DNA of 64,000 nucleotides, from contig JAEWOE010000006.1 in NCBI GenBank assembly GCA_023460995.1, positions 248,001-312,000 on the forward strand. Reading direction: 5' to 3'. The first letter of the stretch is position 1. The number at the start of each line of letters is the position of its first letter. This DNA is from Bacillota bacterium. GTDB lineage: Bacteria > Bacillota_I > Bacilli_A > RF39 > UBA660. The position numbers and the translations under genes are program-made. This document shows, one piece after another, positions 8,424-15,116 of the stretch. Below the pieces are notes generated by a model. That model searched no databases. It was not told the DNA's origin and saw only the letters and a list, made by a program, of their open reading frames with translations.

Positions 8424-9653
8424 ATGGTCAAGAGGAAAAGAAAAATTAAAATTAAAAATATTGTTTTACTGTTAATAATACTTACTATGTTCTTTATAGC
8501 TATATATAAAATAGTAACTCATAATGATTTTAAAGTTACTTTGAAAAGGACAACATTTGAAATTGGTGAAGAGTATACTAATGACTTTGTCGCTACATAT
8601 AAAGGTGATGATGTAACGGATAAAGTTGAAGTAACTCATAATATATATAGTAATGCAGTAGGAAAGTATCAAGTTGTTTTTAGTTATTCTGTGGAAAACA
8701 AGCAATATAAAGTTACGAAAACAATAGAGATTCAAGATGTTACTAAACCAGAAATTAAACTAAAAAGTGGTGAAACCATTATGGTTGTTTTGGGTAATAA
8801 ATTTGCTGATCCGGGCTATACTGCTGTAGATGATTATGATGGCGATATAACTAATAATGTTAAAGTATCTGGAGAAGTTGATACTGATAAAGAAGGTTCA
8901 TATACATTAAAATATACAGTATCTGATTCTAGCGATAATAAGACTGTAGTAAAAAGAAAAGTAACTGTTACTACTAATTCTCCACTTACAATGTCTTTAA
9001 AAGACTTTAGTTTAACTGGCTATTTTACTAATGTATTACTAAATGATACAAAAGACGCTGGTGAAAAATATACAGATAACTTTATTTTTGTCGGAGATAG
9101 TACAGCTTTATATTATGTAATGAATAAAGTTATAACTGGTAAACAATTATGGCATAAAGAAGGAGTAAGCTTAGAAACTATATTTACACAAAATATATAT
9201 ATTAACCATATAGATTCTAAATTAAACTTGATAGATGCCTTTGAAAAAAATAAACCAGCTAAAGTATTGCTATCTCTTGGAACTAACAGTGTATCAACAA
9301 TGGAGATTGATTACTTTATTGAAAAATATGAACAACTATTAACTAGTTTAAAAAAAGTTAGTCCTAGTTCATTAATAATTGTACAATCTATCTTTCCAGT
9401 TGCTGCATCTTTAGATGAAGCAGGAAAAGGATTAAATAATGATAAAATCAACAAAATGAATTATAAATTATTAGAATTATGTAGTAAGCTAGATATACCA
9501 TTTTTAAATACAGCTGAGGTATTAAAAGATGAAAATGGTCAGCTTAAAGATGGATATTTCCGTACAACTGCAAACGAAAATGGTGTTCATTTATCAGAAG
9601 AAGGAAATAAAGTGGCAATGCAATATTTTAGAACACATGCATATGAAAACTAG
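8424..9653 (+). CDS. membrane-anchored SGNH/GDSL hydrolase with Ig-like (DUF5011) domains
   Basis: The protein has 409 residues from ATG 8424. A basic start and one hydrophobic helix (IVLLLIILTMFFIAIYKIV) anchor it outside the cell. Residues about 30-105 form a first bacterial Ig-like repeat. Residues about 108-185 form a DUF5011/HYR-like repeat (DVTKPEIKLKSGE, DPGYTAVDDYDGDIT, GSYTLKYTVSDSSDN). The C-terminal SGNH hydrolase has block I FVGDST (Ser near 226), block III GTNS and block V NGVHLSEEG. Such enzymes usually remove acetyl or other acyl groups from surface polymers. The substrate is unknown. It is followed by a palindromic terminator. Confidence 0.85.
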   Translation: MVKRKRKIKIKNIVLLLIILTMFFIAIYKIVTHNDFKVTLKRTTFEIGEEYTNDFVATYKGDDVTDKVEVTHNIYSNAVGKYQVVFSYSVENKQYKVTKTIEIQDVTKPEIKLKSGETIMVVLGNKFADPGYTAVDDYDGDITNNVKVSGEVDTDKEGSYTLKYTVSDSSDNKTVVKRKVTVTTNSPLTMSLKDFSLTGYFTNVLLNDTKDAGEKYTDNFIFVGDSTALYYVMNKVITGKQLWHKEGVSLETIFTQNIYINHIDSKLNLIDAFEKNKPAKVLLSLGTNSVSTMEIDYFIEKYEQLLTSLKKVSPSSLIIVQSIFPVAASLDEAGKGLNNDKINKMNYKLLELCSKLDIPFLNTAEVLKDENGQLKDGYFRTTANENGVHLSEEGNKVAMQYFRTHAYEN

Positions 9654-9671
9654 TAAGAAATTACTAGTTTT
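9646..9671. terminator. rho-independent terminator
   Basis: AAAACTAGTAA and TTACTAGTTTT pair around GAAA. The left arm contains the stop codon of the SGNH gene. Confidence 0.8.
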
Positions 9672-9696
9672 TTCATATACTATAATGGGTGATAAT

Positions 9697-10020
9697 ATGA
9701 AAGATAAACTTCCTAAGGTTTTTGCTAATTCTTTAAATAGGCAAATTAAAAATAATGAAAGAGTATATCATTTTAAAGAAAATGAAATAGAACCAGAATC
9801 AAAAGTTGTACCAGAAAAAAAGATACAGACAGAAAGTGTTAATGATAAGATAAATTCATTATTTAAATCAACAAGATATGTATACAAAATGGACGTAGAA
9901 ATTACCACAAAAAGTGGCACAGTAAAAAAGAAAATAATAGGTAAAAATAAAACTAATTTAATTACTATGGAAAATGAGTTAATAGCAATTTCGGATATTT
10001 TGGATATAAAAGTATTGTGA
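9697..10020 (+). CDS. small hypothetical protein
   Basis: The protein has 107 residues from ATG 9697, preceded by GGGTGAT; an open frame to 9529 only overlaps the SGNH gene and is not used. There is no signal peptide or membrane helix. The N-terminal half is polar and Glu/Lys-rich, and the C-terminal half (YVYKMDVEITTKSGTVKKKI onward) predicts a short beta-rich domain. I do not recognise a family. It stands alone between the SGNH hydrolase and a membrane-anchored protein, with its own putative -10 (TATACT 9676-9681). Confidence 0.65.
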   Translation: MKDKLPKVFANSLNRQIKNNERVYHFKENEIEPESKVVPEKKIQTESVNDKINSLFKSTRYVYKMDVEITTKSGTVKKKIIGKNKTNLITMENELIAISDILDIKVL

Positions 10021-10074
10021 CTTTTAAAATAAGATTAAATATAGTATAATTAACATCATGAAAGAGGGCATATT

Positions 10075-10872
10075 ATGAAAAATAGTTACAAAAGTACTTT
10101 AATAGCGTTATTATTAACTTTAGTCATAGTGATTGGTGGCTCTTTTGTTGTTAATGCACTTAATACAAATGAAAGTAAGAAGGTATATACTTCTAATAGC
10201 AAGGTAGAAACAAAAAGTTCAAATAATATAGATCAGAATAAAAAAACTACTAATGATTTTTCAAATAATGATGAAATTTCTATTAATGATGAAATAGTTA
10301 TTGAAGATACTAGTTCTGCGTCAGCTATAGAGGCATCTGAAGTGGGAAGTGATATTATAATAGATAATTCTGCTCCTATTGATAATCAAGCAATAGAGTA
10401 TTTTGAAAAAGCTGAAGTTAAAGTTGATACTATGTACGATAGTATTGATAAAGTTAAAAAAGAAGGAAAAGCTTTATTTGTAAAATTAGTAGACTTTGTT
10501 TTTTATGATACAAAAATTAATGGCATTAAATTTAGAGATTTAACAGTCGCAACACAAGAAAAACTAATAGCTATTGTAAATAGTATAGATAGGAAAATCG
10601 AATCAAAAATACCGGGTTACAAAGAAACAGTAACTGATTATGCAGGTAAAACATATACATATTTAAGTGAAAAATTAAAACAAGGTAAAACATATATCGA
10701 TACAAAAATAACTGAGAATGTTGACCCAGATAAATACGCTGAAGTTAAAGAAGAAACTAGTGGTGCACTAGATACAATTAAGGAAAGTGTTAGTAAAGCA
10801 ATCGACATAAGCAAGGAAACGTTAACAACCGGAAAAGAAAAACTAAAAAAATGGTACGAAGGATGGAAATAG
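10075..10872 (+). CDS. secreted or membrane-anchored hypothetical protein
   Basis: The protein has 265 residues with a clear N-terminal signal/anchor: MKNSYK then STLIALLLTLVIVIGGSFVV. The next ~90 residues are low-complexity Ser/Asn/Glu/Asp, a probable extracellular spacer. The C-terminal ~140 residues are Lys/Glu-rich helices (ETVTDYAGKTYTYLSEKLKQ, SGALDTIKESVSKAIDISKE) with a heptad-like look, as in YtxH/apolipophorin-like helical proteins. No catalytic motif is visible. AGAGGG precedes the ATG, and a terminator overlaps the stop. Confidence 0.7.
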   Translation: MKNSYKSTLIALLLTLVIVIGGSFVVNALNTNESKKVYTSNSKVETKSSNNIDQNKKTTNDFSNNDEISINDEIVIEDTSSASAIEASEVGSDIIIDNSAPIDNQAIEYFEKAEVKVDTMYDSIDKVKKEGKALFVKLVDFVFYDTKINGIKFRDLTVATQEKLIAIVNSIDRKIESKIPGYKETVTDYAGKTYTYLSEKLKQGKTYIDTKITENVDPDKYAEVKEETSGALDTIKESVSKAIDISKETLTTGKEKLKKWYEGWK

Positions 10873-10884
10873 CATCCTTTTTTA
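10859..10884 (+). terminator. rho-independent terminator
   Basis: AAGGATG and CATCCTT pair across the stop codon region and are followed by a run of T. Confidence 0.8.
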
Positions 10885-10952
10885 TTGCATAAATATAGTA
10901 AAAAATGATACAATGTCAGTGGATTGTTAGCAAAATGCTAGTGGTGATGTGA

Positions 10953-11663
10953 ATGGTAGAGTTTATTATTTGTGATGATGATAAGAAATTTCTAAAACAA
11001 GTTGAAGATCTTATCTCTAAAATTATGGTAAAGAAGAAAATAGAATATGATATTTTAAAATTTTATGATTACGATGATAAATTTTTTAATCATATTGCAG
11101 CCAAGGAATGCATGCGCATTTTTATCCTTGATATAGAGACACCTACTAACTCAGGAATAATAGTTGGTAGAAAAATTAGAAAAACGGATTATGAAAGTCC
11201 AATAATATTTTTGACGGGACATGAAGAGTTAGGAAATATGCTATTACGTAAAGATTTAATGTTTTTAGCATTTATTAATAAATTTGAGGAATTTAATACA
11301 AGATTAAAAAAGACTATTGAAAAGGCATTAGCTATTTCAAATAAAAAAACATATTTAGATATAGATAGTCACGGAATAACATATAAAATTGCATTTGATA
11401 AAATACTTTATATTACTAGAGATAGTGTAGAAAGAAAGACTCTTATAGTAACTGAGATTAATACACATAAAATATTAAAAAGCTTGTCTGAAGTGGTTGA
11501 GAGTCTCGATGATAGATTCATTCAAACTCATAGGGCCTGTATAATAAATAGTGATAGGGCTGAAGAAATTAATTATAAACAAAAATACATCTTGTTTGAT
11601 AACGGAATTAAAATTGATTTAATATCTAATAATTACAAGATAGGAGGAAGAACAAAGTGTTAG
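10953..11663 (+). CDS. agrA: AgrA-like LytTR response regulator
   Basis: The protein has 236 residues. The receiver domain (1-125) has acidic residues ICDDD (8-10), the phospho-acceptor D60 in FILDIE, and a Thr in FLTGH. The C-terminal LytTR DNA-binding domain (about 135-232) has the family pattern YKIAFDKILYITRDSVERKT and DDRFIQTHRACIIN. This is the AgrA/ComE/PlnC class that binds paired direct repeats upstream of its targets. The gene overlaps agrC by 7 nt. In agr systems phosphorylation by AgrC in response to the cyclic peptide switches on agrBD; here agrBD lie convergently downstream, so the usual bidirectional promoter is replaced by a split arrangement. Confidence 0.9.
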   Translation: MVEFIICDDDKKFLKQVEDLISKIMVKKKIEYDILKFYDYDDKFFNHIAAKECMRIFILDIETPTNSGIIVGRKIRKTDYESPIIFLTGHEELGNMLLRKDLMFLAFINKFEEFNTRLKKTIEKALAISNKKTYLDIDSHGITYKIAFDKILYITRDSVERKTLIVTEINTHKILKSLSEVVESLDDRFIQTHRACIINSDRAEEINYKQKYILFDNGIKIDLISNNYKIGGRTKC

Positions 11664-12988
11664 ATGGAATTGTTGACTTATATGGATTAGTATTATTAAA
11701 AATTTTCATTATTGCTTCTTTATATAAAATAAATAATAAAAAGCTTTATATCAAGGATAAAGATTTTTATATATGCACTGCTATATATCTTCTAATACAA
11801 ATAGTTTTTGGAGGAGAGATTTTCTATAACGTAAGACCATTTATAAATTTTCTTTCATTAATCATAATATGTTGGAGAATTTTAAAAAAAGAATTAATTC
11901 AGTCTTTGCTGTCAGCAATATTTATATATTTTTTTATGATAGTGTTTGAGTTTTTATTAATTTTTTTAGTCTTAGCAATAGCGAGAATAACAACAACCAT
12001 ATCTTTGTCACTGCTCTTAAAATTAATTGATGGGAATACTGTTTATTCTTTTTTAATTAATGCAATTTTTGCTATGTTTTTTTACTGCTTCTGTAGTATT
12101 AAGAAAGTTTTAAAAGTATATGGTTATATGGATAATTACCTATATAAGAATAGATTCAAAAAAAGTTATTCTCTTATTTTTCCGATCTTCTTATTCTTAT
12201 TATTTTCTTTTTGGATTTTATGTTTTAGTAATAATTTGGTAGTAATAATATCTATATATTTCGTTATTTTTATATTTACAAGCTATATTATTTTTAACAG
12301 TTTTTGTATAAGTAATGATTATGAAAAAGCGAAGGAAAAATATACAAAAACCTATAATAGTTTAATTGAGTATGAACAAATGATTGATAAGTATAGAATA
12401 AATAATCATGAAAATAAAAATCAATTGCAGATGATAAGAAATATGATAAGACAAAAAGATAAATCTGTTGATAAATATATAGACAATTTATTAGATACTG
12501 TCTATACAGTAAATGAGTCAATTATGATGGATGTTTCTATTATTCCTGCGGGTGGCTTACGTGCTACAATTTATTCAAAATTAGTAACAATGGATAATAA
12601 TGGTATTAAGCATATTATGAATATTGATCATGGATTAAGGAATGTAGATTTTTTTGAAAACAATCCGAAGATAACACTAAAAATTTGCGATTTACTAAGT
12701 ATTTTTATTGATAATGCCATTGATGAGGTGAAGCTTCAGGATGATAAATGTATTAATTTGGATATTTTTTTAGAAGATGAGAATAGAATGATTTTTGAAA
12801 TTTCTAATTATGTCGTTAGTAAATTTGATTTTAATAAAATATTTGATAGCCGATATACTACAAAAAGTGATGGGCATGGTTATGGTCTTGTTTTAGCTAA
12901 AGAAATAATTGAAAGTGAGACAATTATTTCTAATGAAACATCAATTGTTAATGATGTCTTCATTCAAAAAATAATAGTAATAATTTAA
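11657..12988 (+). CDS. agrC: AgrC-like peptide-sensing histidine kinase (GHKL)
   Basis: The protein has 443 residues and starts at GTG 11657 with AGGAGG 9 nt upstream, inside the end of agrA. About six membrane helices fill residues 1-220, the sensor part of AgrC. A dimerisation helix carries the probable phosphorylated His in INNHENKNQLQMIRN. The GHKL ATPase has the N box IFIDNAIDE and the G box DGHGYGLVLAKEI. The domain order matches AgrC of staphylococci and lactobacilli. The ligand should be the AgrD peptide encoded at 13035-13151. The sensor helices are the variable part and would define specificity. Confidence 0.9.
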   Translation: MLDGIVDLYGLVLLKIFIIASLYKINNKKLYIKDKDFYICTAIYLLIQIVFGGEIFYNVRPFINFLSLIIICWRILKKELIQSLLSAIFIYFFMIVFEFLLIFLVLAIARITTTISLSLLLKLIDGNTVYSFLINAIFAMFFYCFCSIKKVLKVYGYMDNYLYKNRFKKSYSLIFPIFLFLLFSFWILCFSNNLVVIISIYFVIFIFTSYIIFNSFCISNDYEKAKEKYTKTYNSLIEYEQMIDKYRINNHENKNQLQMIRNMIRQKDKSVDKYIDNLLDTVYTVNESIMMDVSIIPAGGLRATIYSKLVTMDNNGIKHIMNIDHGLRNVDFFENNPKITLKICDLLSIFIDNAIDEVKLQDDKCINLDIFLEDENRMIFEISNYVVSKFDFNKIFDSRYTTKSDGHGYGLVLAKEIIESETIISNETSIVNDVFIQKIIVII

Positions 12989-12992
12989 TGAA

Positions 12993-13024
12993 AAAACGAT
13001 AAGATATTAATATCTTATCGTTTT
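12993..13024. terminator. bidirectional terminator, 32-bp perfect palindrome
   Basis: AAAACGATAAGATATT is followed by its exact complement. It sits between convergent agrC and agrD and supplies T-runs to both transcripts. Confidence 0.88.
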
Positions 13025-13034
13025 AACTATAATA

Positions 13035-13151
13035 TTATAAAAGTTCTTTAGGACAAACTGGTTCATCAGTCCAAATAAGTCCAGATCTCTGTACATTAGC
13101 TGTTCCAGCAGCAATACTTAGAACAGAAATTATGTGTGATAACAACCCCAT
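13035..13151 (-). CDS. agrD: AgrD-like autoinducing peptide precursor (predicted serine lactone)
   Basis: This 38-codon ORF is too short for most ORF callers. It begins at ATG 13151, 2 nt after the agrB stop, and AAAGGAGG lies inside the last agrB codons. The peptide has an amphipathic leader (MGLLSHIISVLSIAAGTA), a core NVQRSGLIW and an acidic recognition tail TDEPVCPKELL that aligns with the conserved DEPEVPEEL tail of known AgrD. The residue five from the predicted C-terminus of the signal, normally Cys, is Ser, which predicts a Ser-Gly-Leu-Ile-Trp lactone ring. The only Cys lies in the tail that AgrB removes. The ring resembles the CVGIW of Lactobacillus plantarum and the Ser lactone of the Staphylococcus intermedius group. 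Confidence 0.85.
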   Translation of the reverse strand: MGLLSHIISVLSIAAGTANVQRSGLIWTDEPVCPKELL

Positions 13152-13153
13152 TT

Positions 13154-13771
13154 TTATTCCTCCTTTCGTTTATAGTTTCCATAAACAATGTAATTGTTAT
13201 ATGGCTGATTAAAAAGCTTGTATGTGAAAGGAGAAATTAAAAGTGACTGAATTAACAAGCTATATGTAGTGGCGTTCAGTATAAAGTTATTTTTAATAAT
13301 AAGTTGGAGTAATAAAAACATTAATACAACTATAATAGACTTAATTTTTCTTTTTATTCTATCGTTTTCTCTAATTAATGGTCTTTTTTTTGTGTCTGCA
13401 GGACTATACAATGCAAAAATAGAAATAGCTGCTCCAGTTATGATGAGTCTATATGACATTTCTATGAAAATATGTATGCATGCGTATGTTCCGCCTATAA
13501 ATAGTATAATTGATAATATAGTGCAGCTCAAACTATTAGATAAATGTAGCCCACCAGCATATGATCTAAGTAGCCAGCACAATAGCAAAAGTATATATAA
13601 TTTTATTGTTATTCCAATAATTATACTTATAAATGTAATAATAATTAATTTTGTGACAAATATGTATAATACTTCTAAACCATAATGTGCTATTATTTTA
13701 TCCTTCTCTGTATAAACATTATGTTTTTCCAAAAAGGGCATCGCTTTATCGGCAAATTTTTTACTACTCAT
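13154..13771 (-). CDS. agrB: AgrB-like peptide-maturation membrane protease
   Basis: The 205-residue polytopic membrane protein cleaves the AgrD tail and cyclises the signal. The catalytic pair is visible in RSYAGGLHLSNSLSC: H76 and C83, matching H77 and C84 of Staphylococcus aureus AgrB. Five or six hydrophobic segments cover the rest. Length is at the normal family value. ATG 13771 is preceded by AGGTGAT in the short-leader promoter module. It forms a two-gene unit with agrD. As the enzyme uses Cys83 to make a thioester before ring closure, it should accept a Ser nucleophile, as shown for other Ser-type AgrD. Confidence 0.92.
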   Translation of the reverse strand: MSSKKFADKAMPFLEKHNVYTEKDKIIAHYGLEVLYIFVTKLIIITFISIIIGITIKLYILLLLCWLLRSYAGGLHLSNSLSCTILSIILFIGGTYACIHIFIEMSYRLIITGAAISIFALYSPADTKKRPLIRENDRIKRKIKSIIVVLMFLLLQLIIKNNFILNATTYSLLIQSLLISPFTYKLFNQPYNNYIVYGNYKRKEE

Positions 13772-13796
13772 ATTATCACCTATTATAAAAATACCA
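13772..13796 (-). promoter_or_regulatory. agrBD promoter: extended -10 plus AGGTGAT module
   Basis: Read on the minus strand, TGGTATTTT ends exactly 16 nt before the agrB ATG, with AGGTGAT between. The hexamer is weak (TATTTT), as expected of an activated promoter. Confidence 0.45.
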
Positions 13797-13861
13797 TCTA
13801 AAAACAGTATTTATTTTAATTTTGACTGAAAATAAATATGCGCTGTATGAAATAAAAAAAA

Positions 13862-13984
13862 TGTCGATTTTTGCAACTCTTTTTCCATTTCGTGCATAAA
13901 CTTTGCTCTTTAAGACATCCGACAGGGATATAAAACTTATTCATTTTATAATAAGAATGTTTCTAAAAAAAGTGTCGATTTTTG
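13862..13984 (+). repeat. two direct copies of TGTCGATTTTTG
   Basis: Copies lie at 13862-13873 and 13973-13984, 111 bp apart, each preceded by seven or eight As. They fall between divergent agrB and csp and could bind AgrA or another regulator; this is inference. Confidence 0.4.
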
Positions 13985-13998
13985 GTGATTGCATTTTC

Positions 13999-14039
13999 TT
14001 GAAAACGAATGCTTACAATTGTATATTTATATTGTAAGC
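13999..14039 (+). promoter_or_regulatory. csp promoter with palindromic operator or leader hairpin
   Basis: TTGAAA 13999-14004, 17 nt, TATATT 14022-14027. A perfect 9-bp inverted repeat GCTTACAAT/ATTGTAAGC (14011-14019, 14031-14039) brackets the -10. As DNA it would suit a repressor. Confidence 0.45.
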
Positions 14040-14066
14040 AAGATTACTAGAAGGGAGATTTTAGAT

Positions 14067-14279
14067 ATGCGAGGTAAAGTAAAATGGTTTAATAATTCTA
14101 AAGGATATGGATTTATTGAATATGATAATGGAGAAGACATTTTCATTCATTATTCTGCTATTCTTTCAGAAGGATATAAAACATTAGTTGAAGGTCAATT
14201 TGTTGAATTTGATTTAGTTCAAACTGCTAAAGGACTTCAAGCTAAGAATGTTGTCGAAATTAAAACTGCTTTAGTATAA
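14067..14279 (+). CDS. cold-shock protein (CspA/CspB family)
   Basis: The protein has 70 residues from ATG 14067 with AAGGGAG upstream; the longer in-frame stretch back to 13989 overlaps the promoter and is not used. It is a single OB-fold RNA chaperone of normal Csp length. RNP-1 is KGYGFIEY and RNP-2 is DIFIHYSAI. It binds single-stranded RNA and DNA and prevents secondary structure at low temperature or in stationary phase. The upstream region shares a 12-bp repeat with the agrB side, so it may be co-regulated with agr. Confidence 0.92.
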   Translation: MRGKVKWFNNSKGYGFIEYDNGEDIFIHYSAILSEGYKTLVEGQFVEFDLVQTAKGLQAKNVVEIKTALV

Positions 14280-14300
14280 GTAGTTTTTTTTATAACAATA

Positions 14301-14442
14301 TGCTATAATATATATATAAACTATTATGGAAAGCTGGTGTCCCAATGAACACATTTGTTAATTTCACATAATAGATAAAAAATTTGTGATATTATGTGAA
14401 ATCCGTTTATCTTATTTATTAAATATATTGTTATGCTATAAT
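14301..14442 (+). promoter_or_regulatory. structured leader between csp and hpf with two extended -10 promoters
   Basis: TGCTATAAT occurs at 14301-14309 and again at 14434-14442. Between them lies a 13-bp perfect inverted repeat, ATTTCACATAATA (14361-14373) with its complement (14390-14402), loop 16 nt. The segment could be a small RNA or an attenuated hpf leader. It also holds an 11-codon ORF (ATG 14326) without a ribosome site, which I do not call. Confidence 0.45.
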
Positions 14443-14461
14443 TTAATAGGAGGATGATAAT

Positions 14462-14995
14462 ATGAAATTTATTATTAGAGGTCAGAAACTTGAAGTAACT
14501 GACGCAATTAAGAAGTATATTGAAGAAAAAATTGGAAGATTAGACAAATACTTTGAAAACCCAGATGAATTAACTGCTACAGTAGCAGTTCGTGTTAGAG
14601 GAAAAGGACAAATAGTGGAAGTAACAATTCCAGCTAAGAAATTTATTCTTAGAGGAGAGGAATCTAGCGAAGATTTATATGCTTCAATAGACTTAGTATC
14701 TGATAAAATTGAAAGACAAATTAGAAAAAATAAAACTAAAATGCAAACTAAAAAGGCAAAACCTGTCTTTGCGGATTTTGATATGAATTTTGAAATTAAT
14801 GATGAAGAAGAAAATGGTAATTTAATCGTTAAAAGAAAAACGATAGATACTAAGCCGATGTCAGAAGATGAAGCAATACTTCAAATGGAACTAGTAGATC
14901 ATTCATTCTTCATATTTAAAAATGCCGCAACTAATAATACTAGTGTGGTATATAAACGAAATGATGGAAATTACGGTTTAATTGATACTAAATAG
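14462..14995 (+). CDS. hpf: long-form ribosome hibernation promoting factor
   Basis: The protein has 177 residues. The N-terminal domain (1-100) is the YfiA/HPF fold that blocks the ribosomal A and P sites (MKFIIRGQKLEVTDAIKKYI). A linker follows, and the C-terminal domain (about 120-175) carries the family signature KPMSEDEAILQMELVDHSFFIFKNA, which pairs ribosomes into 100S dimers in long-HPF organisms. AGGAGG precedes the ATG, and a second -10 only 20 nt upstream would make a very short leader. hpf directly before secA is a common Bacillota order. Confidence 0.95.
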   Translation: MKFIIRGQKLEVTDAIKKYIEEKIGRLDKYFENPDELTATVAVRVRGKGQIVEVTIPAKKFILRGEESSEDLYASIDLVSDKIERQIRKNKTKMQTKKAKPVFADFDMNFEINDEEENGNLIVKRKTIDTKPMSEDEAILQMELVDHSFFIFKNAATNNTSVVYKRNDGNYGLIDTK

Positions 14996-15002
14996 ACTTA
15001 AG

Positions 15003-15026
15003 AAAGACTAAAGTTTAGTCTTTTTT
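15003..15026 (+). terminator. rho-independent terminator
   Basis: AAAGACTAAA pairs with TTTAGTCTTT and is followed by Ts, just after hpf. Confidence 0.8.
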
Positions 15027-15116
15027 ATTTAATTCATTAATATTTCACCAATTAACCTTTTAAATATAAAGGATTTTTGATAAAATAATATATGTGTAAT
15101 TGAGAGGATGAGTAAA

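Noticed and set aside
13269..13685. 138-codon ORF on the plus strand
   Set aside because: Antisense shadow of agrB; the minus-strand frame has the AgrB catalytic His and Cys.
14326..14361. 11-codon ORF MESWCPNEHIC ahead of hpf
   Set aside because: It has no Shine-Dalgarno sequence, and the Trp and Cys codons have no link to hpf.
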